A stretch of DNA of 64,000 nucleotides, taken from positions 155,001-219,000 of the forward strand of contig JABMCL010000200.1 of NCBI GenBank assembly GCA_018857735.1, read 5' to 3'. Within the stretch, counting starts at the first letter, position 1; each line of letters starts with the position of its first letter. Shown here piece after piece: positions 35,632 through 50,400 of this stretch. The translations under genes and the position numbers were made by a program. The notes under the pieces are model-generated. The model was given only the letters and a program-made list of their open reading frames with translations, was not told the origin of the DNA and did not search any database. The DNA is from Alviniconcha marisindica (lineage: Eukaryota > Mollusca > Gastropoda > Provannidae).

Positions 35632-38160
35632 GACTAAGGCACACACACACAAAGACTAAGGCACACACACACATGCACAAAGGACAGCACACACACAAAG
35701 ACTAAGGCACGCACACACACACAAGACTAAGGCACACACACACATAAAGACTAAGGCACACACACATGCACAAAGACTAAGGCACACACACAAGACTAAG
35801 GCACACACAAGACTAAGGCACACACACACACAAGACTAAGGCACACACACAAGACTAAGGCACACACAAGACTAAGGCACACACACACACAAGACTAAGG
35901 CACACACACAAGACTAAGGCACACACAAGACTAAGGCACACACACACACACAAGACTAAGGCACACACACAAGACTAAGGCACACACAAGACTAAGGCAC
36001 ACACACACACACACACAAGACTAAGGCACACACACACACGCGCGCGTGCAATGCAGGACTCACAGGTGGCAGGACAGAAGGCCCCAGTGACGTTGTTGTA
36101 GCGACAGCAGGGTGGATTTCCACCTGGGGTGAGCCAGGAAAAATAGTCGTCCAACCACGAGCCAGCTGGGTGGGCAATGCGGGAGCTGAAAGCAACATCA
36201 CACAGCAAATTCCAAAACTGCCGCTTTGAAGAAAAATGTACTGTTACCCAAATACCACCTTTGAGGGAAATGTACTGTTACCCAAATACCAGCTTTGAGG
36301 GAAATGTACTGTTACCCAAATACCAGCTTTGAGGGAAATGTACTGTTACCCAAATACCAGCTTTGACGGAAATATACCATTACCCAAATTCCAGCTTTTA
36401 AGGAATTTACTGTTACCTAATTACTATATCTGACACAAATTTCCTGTTAATCAAATATCAGCTTTGATGGAAATTTACTGTTGCCCAAATACAAGCATTG
36501 ATGGAAATGTGGGATGAGGATGCTGTGGAATGATGTTGTTGTGAGATGAGGATGTTGCAGGATGAGGATGCTGTGGGATGAAGATGCTGTGGAACAACAT
36601 GTTGTGGGATGAAGATGCTGCGGAATGACAATGTTGTGGGATGAGGATGCTGTGGGATGAGGATGCTGCAGGATGAGGATGTTGTGGGATGAGGATGCTG
36701 TGGGATGAGGATGCTGCAGGATGTGGGATGAGGATGCTGCAGGACGAGGATGTCGTGGGATGAGGATGCTGTGAGAGAGGATGCTGCGCTGACTAGTTTG
36801 GCAGGAGCGAGGCGGTGTAGAGCTGGCCCAGCAGGGAGTCTTGAGGGCAGCCCCGGCCCCCGCAGATGCCGTTCTGGTCGTTGATGGTGGTGTACTTGTA
36901 GCCGTCCTTCACCACAAAGTAGACCGGTGCTCCCACCGACAGGTAGGCTGTCAGGTTGGAGAAGTAGTTCAGCACGTACGAGTCCTGCAGCAGAGGGCAC
37001 AGAGTCAAACCACGCTCCCCATTAAACAAACCACACTCCCCATTAATCAAATCATGCTCCCCATTAATCAAACCACAATCCCCATTATACAAACATGCTC
37101 CCCATTAATCAAACTACACTCGCCATTAAACAAACAACATTCTCCATTAAACCACGCTCCCCATTCATCAAACTATGCTCCTCATTACACAAACCATGCT
37201 TCCCACTACTCAAACCACATTCCCCATTAAACAAACCATGCTCCCATTGAGCAAACCATGCTCCCCATTAATCAAACTATGCTCCCCATTAAACCATGCT
37301 CCCCATTAATCAAACTACACTCCCCATTAATCAAACCACACTCCTCACTAAGGACAACACTGCCTCCACCACAAATTCATCATGTCTGTTTACATTTTGA
37401 ACAGGAACTCATCTGAACAACAGCAGCTTCTGACACCGAGTCATCAGCCTTTTTCATCAAAGTTATGCTGCCGTTTCTATTTCAAAGGAAAACTACAGAA
37501 ACACACACATGCATCCCTTTAGCAACGCTGAATCCACACAGAATTCCTTGTCAGGACTGTTTACACTTCTTCATCGGTCTCTTCAATCAAAGTTATGCTG
37601 CCGTTTCAATTTCAAAGGAAAACTACAGATACACACACATGCATCCCTTTAGCAAAGCTGAATCCACACAGAATTCCTTGTCAGGACTGTTCACACTTCT
37701 TCATCGGTCTCTTCAATCAGTTATGCTGCCGTTTTCGTTTCAGATGAAAACCACAGAAACGTACGCACGCATCACGTGAACACCCACCAGGCTTCACAGC
37801 TACTGTCTCAACTGAGCTACAACTGAGCTCTTGACAAATGAATTCAAAGAGCCAGGCAAACTCTTGAGGGAAGCACTGGCACTAGGTAGGGAGGGCATGT
37901 TGTGAATAAGGTCATAAAGGGCTGAGAGAGAGTCACCTTGGGCATGGAGAGGGCCTGGTCCAAGCCGATTTCAACCCTGGGTGCCATAGCTGCTGAGGCG
38001 CAGAACCAACCCACAAACACCACCATCTGTAGACACACAAACACACCATGACACCATGTCTCCTATAAACACTACTTTTTGTACACAGACAAACAAAGGC
38101 ATTGTCTCTCCCACAAAAACCACTATCTGTGGACACACACACACAAACACCAGAATCTGT

Positions 38161-38201
<41 letters not shown>

Positions 38202-40747
38202 GGCATCATGTCTCTTTCACACACACACACAAAGGCATCATCTATCACACAAACACCACCATCTGTGCACACACACACACACACACACACACACCTGTCA
38301 CACAAACACCACCATCTGTGGGAACACACACACAAAGGCATCATCCATCACACAAACAACAAAGTATGTGGACACACACACAAAGGCATCATCTATCACA
38401 CAAACACTATCTACAGACACACACACAGACACACACACTCTATCACTAAACAGGCTACAAAGACATTGCCACAGTGGATGTGCTGTTTCCCAGGACAAAG
38501 TTTTGAACAGAACATCAGTCTGCAAGTAGGGAAGTGTTAAGTACTCGCTGCAGGCCTGAAGATGAACTGGTTATGGACTTGCACAAGACGAGAGAGGGGC
38601 ACTGACCACGATGGGCCTGACCCACTCCTTCATGATGAAGTGGGAGTAGAAGTCCTTGACAAAGGTGTACAGCAGTCCTTCTTGCTTGTCCGGCTTGTCC
38701 TTGCTGCCCGGCTTCACGCAGCAACACAGGTCCAGGCGGTTCGCCTGCACGCACATAGACAGTTGGTTAGTAACTGGATTTTAACGTCCTGTCAACTGCA
38801 CAGGGTCACCTCAGGACAATCAGACTGTGTCATAAGCAAATGCATGTTTCAAAATTCTTCTCACATATAAACCCTTTCTCAAGTAAATCCACACAGAAAG
38901 ACACACATAAACAGTATACACAGACACACACACAAACACAGATAAAGACACACACACACACGGAAACACATTCATCATTTTGCAGGCTTGTGCAAAGGCA
39001 AAAAATACATAGCAATAACAAGAAAGAAGCCTCCAAACCAGGAAAATGACACCCCGCTGTCTGCCTTGCACAATGTCAACAGAAGTGACTGCCAGGGCCT
39101 TAGTTTTAAAACGCTGATTAAACAATCACACAAAATGTGCAGCACTAATCCGAATAACACACAAGCCAAGTGCAAAGAGCCAAATCTAAAATCTGAAGCC
39201 CAAAAAGTACTTCTTCCATATAAATACTGATCAAACAACCAAATGAATGCTGCATGTAAAAAAAAAATCTACATTTTCTGTTTTCAGGCTAACTGGCATC
39301 TTCACCTTGGTTCCCCTAATTTGTGTCACTAAACACAAAGCTCCGCCAGTGCCTGATCTCTTTAGTTCCCCATTAACTTGGGTCATTAAACACAAAGCTT
39401 AGCCTGTGCCTCCTGGTGTTTGTCTTTGATGGTCACAGCTCCACTGTTGCCTAGCAACAAACACTGACCTCCATTCTGCGAGCATCCAGCGCCATGAGGC
39501 TGACGAAGCAGGTGATCTGCAGCAGGAAGTCAAAGAGCACTGCCATGGCGGCGTACAAGGAGAAGATCTTCACGGCAGGCATGTCAGTCAGAGCGCCTGA
39601 AACAGGAGATTTTTCCCCATGGAGTTGATCACATGATGATGATGCATTCCCTTTATCATTGGCAGGAGCTGCCACAAGTATCATTTCTGCTGCGACAAAA
39701 CTTTTGTCCCAACAAGCATACTTTAGTTGTGACAAAACACGTCTTTTGTTGCGACAAAAGTACGCTTGTCACAGCAAGTTTTCAACAAATATTTGTCGCG
39801 ACAAACATAGTTTTGTCACAATATTTTTGTCAAGACAAGCATATTTTTGTTGTGACAAAAGTGGTGTATTGTCATGACAAACACAGACAAAACTTTTGTT
39901 GTGACAAAAATGATAGTTGTGGCAGCTCCCGCCAATGACATCCTTGGTCAAGAGCAAATCTTTGGGAGTTGGGAAGAGTGCAAAGTTATTCACAGCAGGC
40001 CCTTAATCTTATCTACATGGAGTTCATCCAGGATTTTTTTTTACTTCAAAATTCTCAAAACATTTCCCAAACTTTAAGACCATTTCCCCAGACCACCAAG
40101 TTACTCCTCAGTTATGCCCAATTTGAACGCTAGAGTTTGAAGCCAAATAAATTTTGCAATTTGCCCCTTCTGCAGATTATTTAACCATTATTATAAAATT
40201 TCCCAACTTTCCAAGACTGGCCGAACATGCCATTTTACATAAACTTTGTGTTTTCCCCAACTCTACAAACCCTGCTAGATCCCATGTTTTGGTGGAGCAT
40301 GCATAACATACACAGGATCTTAAAAAAACAGTTAAATTCCAAACGCCATATCTTTTCAAGACGTAAATGTATACTGTTTCACAACATACATGTGTACCCT
40401 TTCAAACAATTGAAAGAACAGTGGGACGTAAAACCTCACTAACCCAGGAAGAAGGCGACAGACTCGGAGATGCTAGTCAGAAGCATGCTGGGTCCGGCAC
40501 GCCCCAGCACACGTCCAATCTGTTCCTCCAGCGTTTCACTGGGCCCCCGCTTGTCGCGCTGCACAGGCAGAATCATCACACAGGTTTCACATCAATGCTT
40601 CACAGTTTGATTCACACACACACACACACTCACATGCACACAAAGACAAACACACACACTCATGCATTTTTGCATGCTCACACTAATACAAACACACACA
40701 CTCATGCATTTTTGCATGCTCACACTCACGCACACACATGCAGGCAT

Positions 40748-40809
<62 letters not shown>

Positions 40810-41404
40810 TTCTGCATGCTCACACTCACACACACACATGCAAGCATGCACACACACACACGCCCACACACACACTCATACATTTTTGCACGCTCACACT
40901 CAAGCACACACATACAGGCATGCACACACACACACATGCACACATGCTGACACACACTAACACATACACACACTCTCTCTCTCTCTACCTGAAAGGACTG
41001 GACCAAGATGAAGATGTTGTCCACGCCCACAGCCAGCACCAGGAAGGGGATGACCTCGATGATGATCAGCGTGGCCGGCTCACCCACAAAGCTGAAGAAC
41101 CCCAGACTGGCGGCCACCGACAGCAGCACAATCACCACACCGCCCAGACCCACCGTGATCTTGGAGTCAATCTGCTCAAAACAAGGACAGCAGTCGTATC
41201 ACCATAGGTACACACTCCCACAACCTGGTCAGCAACACAAACAGTAACTCCGTCAACACAAGTGGTGTGGAAAGACACGACAAAAGAGAAAGTGGCCACC
41301 AACACAAGTAATAGTAATACATTATTTATGGTGCCCCATCTTGTAAAAGCCCGGAGCGTTTACAAAGACATATGAATACACTCATTTCATCACACTCACG
41401 CATT

Positions 41405-41481
<77 letters not shown>

Positions 41482-44400
41482 CAAGCATTACTGGTGATGG
41501 GTTGGTGCAATAAGAAGAAAGAAAACAATGGATCAGTGTGCAGAAGAGAAGAGGTGGGTTTTCAGTTTTGGCTTATAAGAAGAGAGTAAAGACAAATGCC
41601 TGACCGAGAGAGGAAGAGAGTTCCAGATCACAGGTCTGCTGTACTGAAAGGCTCTGCCCCCCGGGGTCCTCTTGCCCATCCTGGCAATATGGATGTGACA
41701 TGGGACAGACGAGAAAGAGAACAGGTTGCAACACAACAAGGAACGTCCAGACTGACCAGAATCCTGTCGCAGCTGTGAAACTGTCCCAGGAACAATGTGA
41801 TGTAACCAAACATGATGAGATAGCTGATGAGGATCGTCACAATGTCCGAGTTGCTCTCCCTGTCCAGCTCATCCTCAATGGAACGCTGCAATCAATAACA
41901 ACAAGTCAGGCGTGCCATTTAAAGTTTCACCGTAATTCCTGGGTCATTCACTGAAAATACCACTACCACCACCCCTAAAAAATAACAACAAACAAACAAG
42001 CAAACAAACAAAAACAACAACCAACCAACCAACCAACAACAACCATAAATCCATATGAATCACCATACGACTATGATTTGTGGAAAATCAAACCAAAATC
42101 AATCTGAACATTCTGAGAAAACAAAATCATGTTCTGAGTCATTTAATTTTTTTTTTTATATCTGTCTTTCTCTTCTAGACACACGCATTATTTTTTGGAT
42201 GTTGCTATTTGGCTTTATTAGTTGTTGCTTCTCCCAATAAGCCGAACATTTGGAAACTTGCTAATGTGGGGCTTTAGCGTGACCAGCATTTGAACATTTG
42301 AAGCATGCTACAAGGTCCAAGCGCAAAGGTTAACGAGGTGCTTCATGAACCCTGGGAACTAGGAGCGCCCCCTACCTCAGACGAGAAGGCAATGCTCATG
42401 TTGGGCTGATGCTGCGTGTAGTTCTTCATGAAGCGGATGAACTCCTTTTCCCAGGCCTTCGCCTTGTCGTTTTCCGCGTCATCGTTGTGGTTGTTGACCA
42501 CAAAGGTAATGACCAAGGCCGATGCGTTGTGGTAGTTGTCCGCTGCCACACAGAACCACAGTGTAACTTGTTATGTCTCGGTCATGCTTTAACAATAATA
42601 ATAATATTAATAATAACGGAAATTTGTACAGCACCTATCCTGTGGCTCAAAGTGCTGAACAAACAGAACACACACATAATGCACTTAGCGATGGAGAATG
42701 ATACCCACAATTGAACAAAAGCTAAGACATCAACAAGGGTTCAAGTATAACTATAACAATGTGCAAGACATGCACGCACACACACACGCACGCACGTGCA
42801 CACGCACGAGCACGCACACACACACAAAACATGGACTCTCAACTGCCAGACAAACACACTGTCAGTAACTTCCTGTGTTACTATGATTATAATAATAATT
42901 TTGTAATGCACTCAATGATGCCCTGTGCTCTATAAATGATGCAAATCTAAATATGCATCACGTCATGCACAGCCAGTCATAAAGACACTATTTACATACA
43001 TGTACTAGATGCTAGAAGCTGGCGGGGGGGATTCCAAAATACAGTATGCATGCATGCACACACAAATACCACACACACACACACACATACACAGATGAGG
43101 AAATAAGATGTTGGAGTTAGAACTGTTGTAAAAAAAGAGGAAGCTTTTGAATTTGTTTTGAAAGATGAAAGAGCTGAGCAGGGCCCAAGACATCATGTCA
43201 AAGTATCGCCACTGCATGACTGTCATTTATATCAGCCACTGCATGACTGTCATTTATATCAGCCACTGCATGTCATTTATATCAGCCACTGCATGACTGT
43301 CATTTATATCAGCCACTGCATGACTGTCATTTATATCAGCCAATGCTTCCAGCTATCTACCTAGTCATTCTCAAGGTCAGGGACCTACTGGCTTCTCAGT
43401 TTGACAAGAGAAGTCAAAAGCTGCAAACTTTCAGACCAGCTGAGTTATTCATTTTTCCACAAACTTTCAAGGCCTTGAAAATGCAGACCATTTCCCCGTA
43501 ACTTTCGGAGACAAGCAATCACCTAGATAACTGTTATCCAAAGAGAGGTAGGATACACACATTGACAACAGAGGCTATAGACAACAGCTATCCCGCAGGG
43601 CTCAGATACGCACCATCATAGCCGCCCAGCGCTGTCCAAGGAAAGATAGGACCTCCGTACGTTCCAAGGCAAGATTCGTGCAGAGCCGTCGTGTCATTCA
43701 CTGTGGCTGGAGACCTGCAGGAGCACCACACTAGGTCAGTCACACAAACACTACACTAGGTCAGTCACACAAACACTGCACTAGGTCAGTCACACAAACA
43801 CCGCACTAGGTCAGTCACACAAACACTGCACTAGGTCAGTCACACAAACACCGCACTAGGTCAGTCACACAAACACTGCATTAGGTCAGTCACACAAACA
43901 CTGCACTAGGTCAGTCACACAAACACCGCACTAGGTCAGTCACACAAACACCGCACTAGGTCAGTCACACAAACACCGCATTAGGTCAGTCACACAAACA
44001 CTGCACTAGGTCAGTCACACAAACACTGCACTAGGTCAGTCACACAAACACTGCACTAGGTCAGTCACACAAACACTGCACTAGGTCAGTCACACAAACG
44101 CCGCACTAGGTCAGTCACACAAACACTGCACTAGGTCAGTCACACAAACACTGCACTAGGTCAGTCACACAAACACTGCACTAGGTCAGTCACACAAACA
44201 CTGCACTAGGTCAGTCACACAAACACTGCATTAGGTCAGTCACACAAACACCGCATTAGGTCAGTCACACAAACACCGCACTAGGTCAGTCACACAAACA
44301 CCACACTAGGTCAGCCACTTACACTGCACTTGGTCAGTCACAAAAACATCACACTGGGTCATTCACACAAACACTGCACTAGGTCAGTCACACAAACACT

Positions 44401-47400
44401 CCACTAGGTCAGTCACACAAACACTGCACTAGGTCCACTAGGTCAGTCACACAAACACCTCATTAGGTCAGTCACACAAACACTGCGCTAGGTTAGTCAA
44501 ACACTACACTAGGTCAGTCACGCAAACACCGCACTAGGTCATGCACTCAAACGTCACACTGGGTCATTCACACACTACTATGGGCCATTCACACCAACAC
44601 CCTGGGTCATTCACACACTACTATGGGCCATTCACACAAACACCCTGGGTCATTCACACACTACTATGGGCCATTCACACAAACACCCTGAGTCATTCAC
44701 ACACTACTATGGGCCATTCACACAAACACCCTGGGCCATTCACACAATACCTACTAGGCCATTCACACAAACACCCTGGGTCATTCACACAATACCTACT
44801 AGGCCATTCACACCAACACCCTGGGTCATTCACACAATACCTACTAGGCCATTCACACCAACACCCTGGGTCATTCACACAATACCTACTAGGCCATTCA
44901 CACCAACACCCTGGGCCATTCACACAATACCTACTAGGCCATTCATACAAACACCCTGGGTCATTCACACAAAACACTCTGGGTCATTCACACACTACCT
45001 ACTGGGCCATTCAAACACCCTGGGTCATTCACACACACTACCCTGGGCCATACCCCGGGTCATTCACACACTACCCTGGGTCACAGCTTACTTGACGCAG
45101 TAGAGGAAGTGGTCCAGGTAGTCCGCTAAGACATAGAAGAAATTGCTGATGCTGCGGTCCAGCGTCTTGGGGTCATTCTGGTAGTAGTTGAGGATGCTCT
45201 GGATGGTGCAGGCCGTGTGGTCTGGAGTCAGAGGCTGGTAGCAGATGTCTTGAAGACTGACGGTGTCGTTGCCAAAAGGTGCCCGCAGGGCCTCCACCTG
45301 CAGCTGGAGGTCCAGCACCTAGCCCCGCCCAACACAGACACAGTCATTAGCCGGATACGACCCAGCATACTGCCCTAACACCACCACCCCAACACAGACA
45401 CAGTCATTAGCCGGCTACGAACCAGCATACTGCCCTAACACCACCACCCCAACACACACACAGTCATTAACTGGCTATGACCTAGTATATTGCCCTAACA
45501 CCACCACTCCAACACAGACACAGTCATAGCCTGCTACAACCCAACATACTGCCCTAACACCACCACCCCAACACACACACACAGCCATTAGCCTGCTACG
45601 AACCAGCATACTGCCCTAAACACACACCCCCCCCCCCCCCCACCCCACCCCCCTACACATAGTCATTAGCCTGCTATGACCCAACATACTGTCCTAACGC
45701 CCCCAACACAGATACACAGTCATTAGCCTGCTACAACCAAGCATACAGCCCTTACACCCCCACCCCAACACAGATACACAGTCATTAGCCTGCTACAACC
45801 AAGCATACAGCCCTTACACCCCCACCCCAACACAGATACACAGTCATTAGCCTGCTACAACCTAGCATACAGCCCTTACACCCCCACCCCAACACAGATA
45901 CACAGTCATTAGCCTGCTACAACCTAGCATACAGCCCTTACACCCCCACCCCAACTCAGATACACAGTCATTAGCCTGCTACAACCTTGCATACAGCCCT
46001 TACACCCCCACCCCAACACAGATACACAGTCATTAGCCTGCTACAACCTAGCATACAGCCCTTACACCCCCACCCCAACACAGATACACTGTCATTAGCC
46101 TGCTACAACCAAGCATACAGCCCTTACACCCCCACCCCAACTCAGATACACAGTCATTAGCCTGCTACAACCTAGCATACAGCCCTTACACCCCCACCCC
46201 AACACAGATACACAGTCATTAGCCTGCTACAACCTAGCATACAGCCCTTACACCCCCACCCCAACACAGATACACTGTCATTAGCCTGCTATAACCAAGC
46301 ATACAGCCCTTACACCCCCACCCCAATACAGATACACAGTCATTAGCCTGCTACAACCAAGCATACAGCCCTTACACCCCACCCAACACAGATACACAGT
46401 CATTAGCCTGCTACAACCAAGCATACAGCCCTTACACCCCCACCCCAACACAGATACACAGTCATTAGCCTGCTACAACCCAGCATACAGCCCTTACACC
46501 CCCACCCCTGACACACAGTGCATTCACCTGCTACAACCTCCCCCCCCCCCCACACACACACACACAGAGTAATTTGCTATGACAGAGTATGAGCTAGCAT
46601 GCAGCCCTTATCCCCTAACAGACACACAGTGCATTTGCCTGCTAGAACCCCCCACCCCTACCCCACCCCCCACACAGTAATTTGCTATGAGCTGGCAAAC
46701 AGCCCTTACACCCCCAAACACAGTCACTGGCCTGCTACAGCCTAGCATACACCCCCCCCCCCCCCCCCCCCCCAGGTGCTAAAATAAGTCACTTGTGGTG
46801 CTACTGTTTGTTGAGGTGAGTTTTTTTTTAACATAGTTTTCGAGGCATGGGAGGACCGCACAACAACCTGACTCACAGAACTCCTTCTATCTGCCAGCAA
46901 CGTGCTGCGTACGGCAGCACAGTGCCTGAAGCGCCGGCCAGAGTCAGCAGTGAAGCACTCACCTCGTGAAGGAACTCCTTCTCAAAGATGGGGTTGAAGA
47001 CGGTGGTGACGACGAATGGGGTGGACACGGTGTGGACGATGGGCGAGTGGTTGCCTGTACGGGTTATGATCAGCTGCTCCGTGCGATAGAAGGGCCTGTA
47101 ACGACCCCAACGTGTCACGAGGAATGCCACAGTGCAGGCTGACATGGGGTCAGTAGCCAAAAAAATGTATTTTCCACATCAGTAGTCCTACGCAGGTTAC
47201 ATTTAGATCAAAGCGTAGAAAAAAACAAGCGACTGACTTTTGAGAAATTGTTTAGATCTGGAAGACCTTAAACAGAGCAACTCCAAAGAAAAAAAGAAAA
47301 GAGAGAGAGAGAGACAGAGACAGAGGTCCTACTCCCTTCATAAAGAGCCTATTGGGTGCACCAGTCGAAAGTTTACATTTAGAGTTCGCAATGCACATAA

Positions 47401-50400
47401 AGTATGCCAAACAACCTCCCCTTTCATTCTTTAGTTCTGCCATTCCATACTTGGAATCTCATAATTATTTTTGAAGTCCTTCATTATCACACGACTTTTA
47501 TATTACTTCTGGCCAAAACAGCCTAATACTGAATCCTACACAGATTCACATTTTTTCATTACTGCATGACTTTTATATTACTTTACAGACACTCGATTGG
47601 CCAAAACAGCCTAATACTGAATCCTACACAGATTCACATTTTTTCACTATTGCATTACTTTATGGATGCTCGACTGGCCAAAACAGCCTAACACTGAATA
47701 CTGCGCAGATTGACATTTTTTCATTATGACATGACTTTTATATTACTTTATGGATGCTTGACTGGTCAAACTGAATAATACATACCTTCACATTTTTTCA
47801 CACAAGTCAAAACAATCAGATCTAAAAAGCAAACAAGCAGACCCCTTAAGAGTGTAAGTAAAGCAGGAAGAGAAAGAAAAAAAAAAAGAAAAAAAAAAGG
47901 CCAGCTTACGTAAAGTGGGAGTCAAAGTAATCCTTTTCCTGTCTGGCGCGACTGCTGGGAGCCGACCACAGCAGCACTGGATCCGTGATGACTTCAAACA
48001 TGGCGATGCCGCAGGCAAAACCCGCAGCGACGAGGATGCCAACGCCAAGCACAGCCTTGGGCCAGCGTGCGCAGAAAGTGCCCCAGCGGGTGAATGTCCG
48101 CTCCAGGAACTTCTCCAGTTTGGCACCAACCTGATCGACATGCAGACACTGGGTAAAGCTGAGTTAGCTAATGGACACGGCACTGAAAGACGAAGGCTGG
48201 ACAGGCTGAAAGGCCAACAGTCAGATAGTGGGATGACTAATGGAGACAAAAGGTCAACTGTCTAGGCACACGGCACTGGACAATGAAGGCTGGACAGGCT
48301 GAAAGGTCAACAGTCACACAGAGGGATGACTGACTGAGACAAAAGGAGGTCAACTATCTAGTCCTAGTCATACTGCTCGACAGTTGACAGCAGGAACTGA
48401 GCTGTCTAGGACACAGCTGGATAATTGATAGACACAAGGAGATCAGCTGTCTAGTCAGGTCCAGCCATACAGTTGGATAATTCAGAGACACAAGGAGATC
48501 AGCTGTCTAGTCAGGTCCAGCCATACAGCTGGATAATTCAGAGACACAAGGAGATCAGCTGTCTAGTCAGGTCCAGCCATACAGCTGGATAATTCAGAGA
48601 CACAAGGAGATCAGCTGTCTAGTCAGGTCCAGCCATACAGCTGGATAATTCAGAGACAAAAGGAGATCAGCTGTCTAGTCAGGTCCAGCCATACAGCTGG
48701 ATAATTCAGAGACAAAAGGAGATCAGCTGTCTAGTCAGGTTTAGCCATACAGCTGGGTAATTCAGAGACAAAAGGAGATCAGCCATCTAGTCAGCTGTCA
48801 CACAGCCAGATGATTCATAGACAGGAATAAAGTCAGCTGTCTAGGTCTAGTCACACAGCTGGAAGTCAGCTGTCATGGTCTAGTCACCCAGCCAAATGAC
48901 TGACAGACTGAAATAACGTCAGCTGTCTAGGTCTAGCCACACAGTGGGATGTCTGATAGACAGAAGGTAGTCAGCTGTCGTGGTCTAGTCACCCAGACAG
49001 ACTGAAATAAAGTCAGCTGTCTAGGTTTAGTCTAGGAAGTCAGCTGTTGTGGTCTAGTCACCCAGCCAGATGATTCACACACAGAAATAAAGTGAGCTGT
49101 CTTGGTCTAGTCACACAGCTGAATGACTGATAGAAGCAAGTCAGCTGTTATGGTCTAGTCATACACCTGGATGTCAAAGGCAGAAGTCAGCTGTTATGGT
49201 CTAGTCACACACCTGGATGTCAAAGGCAGAAGTCAGCTGTTATGGTCTAGTCACACACCTGGATGTCAAAGGCAGAGGTCAGCTGTTATGGTCTAGTCAC
49301 ACACCTGGATGTCACAGGCAGAAGTCAGCTGTTATGGTCTAGTCACACACCTGGATGTCACAGGCAGAAGTCAGCTGTTGTGGTCTAGTCACACACCTGG
49401 ATGTCACAGGCAGAAGTCAGCTGTTATGGTCTAGTCACACACCTGGATGTCACAGGCAGAAGTCAGCTGTTGTGGTCTAGTCACACACCTGGATGTCACA
49501 GGCAGAAGTCAGCTGTTATGGTCTAGTCACACACCTGGATGTCACAGGCAGAAGGACGTCGGCCTCCAAGCATTAGTCGTACCGCAAGGTGAGTGAACCA
49601 TCGGCGGTTGGCTATATACCTTTGACATCCAGGTGAGTGAACCATCGGCGGTTGGCTATATACCTTCTCGAAGCAGCTGAGCTGGGACAGCGTGATGTTC
49701 TCCAGCATCCTGCACTTGTTTGCGTAGCGCTCTGCCTGAGAGGGGGAGGAGGACGGGGAGGACGGGAAGCAGCCGCAGGCACCGGTCCCGTCATCCAGAT
49801 GTCCATCGTTGTCCAGCCGCAAGGAGTCCTGGGAAGGCACGCAACCCATCATTTTCAACACAGAGCTACAATACAGCGCAGAGTTACAATATAATATACA
49901 CTTACATTTTCTCTACAGAAATGAAATACAACACAGAGTTACAATATAATATCCAGCTACACTTTCTCTATAGAGCTAAAATACAACACAAAGTTACAAT
50001 ACAATATACCGTTACATTTTATCTTCAATACAAAGCTACAATACAAGACAGAGTTACAATATACAGTTACATTTTCTCTATAATACGGAGCTAAAATACA
50101 ATACACAGGTACAATATAATACAGAGTTACAATACAATACCAAGTTACAATGCAATACTGAGTCCCAATGCAATACAAAGTTACAATATACAGCTACAAT
50201 ACAATACAGTTACAAATTAACACAGAGCTACCATACAGTATGCTACAACTTCACTATCTCTGTCTTGAGAAATTTGCCTTCTGGTACATCATTCACAAAA
50301 TAATTCAATAAATATTACAAGCAAACATTTGACAATTAAATCAAAGATGGACCTAAAAAATTAAAGTTTTCTAATGTTCTGAAAGTAACAACAGAAAGAA

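Noticed and set aside
36040..36063. Exon 19 extending into the CA/CG tract as coding sequence
   Set aside because: The consensus donor T|GTGAGT at 36063 is the only site that preserves the phase into exon 20 and the family alignment.
44541..45103. His/Thr/Phe-rich 184- and 145-residue + frames
   Set aside because: They translate the 43-45 bp intron 9 array antisense to NPC1.
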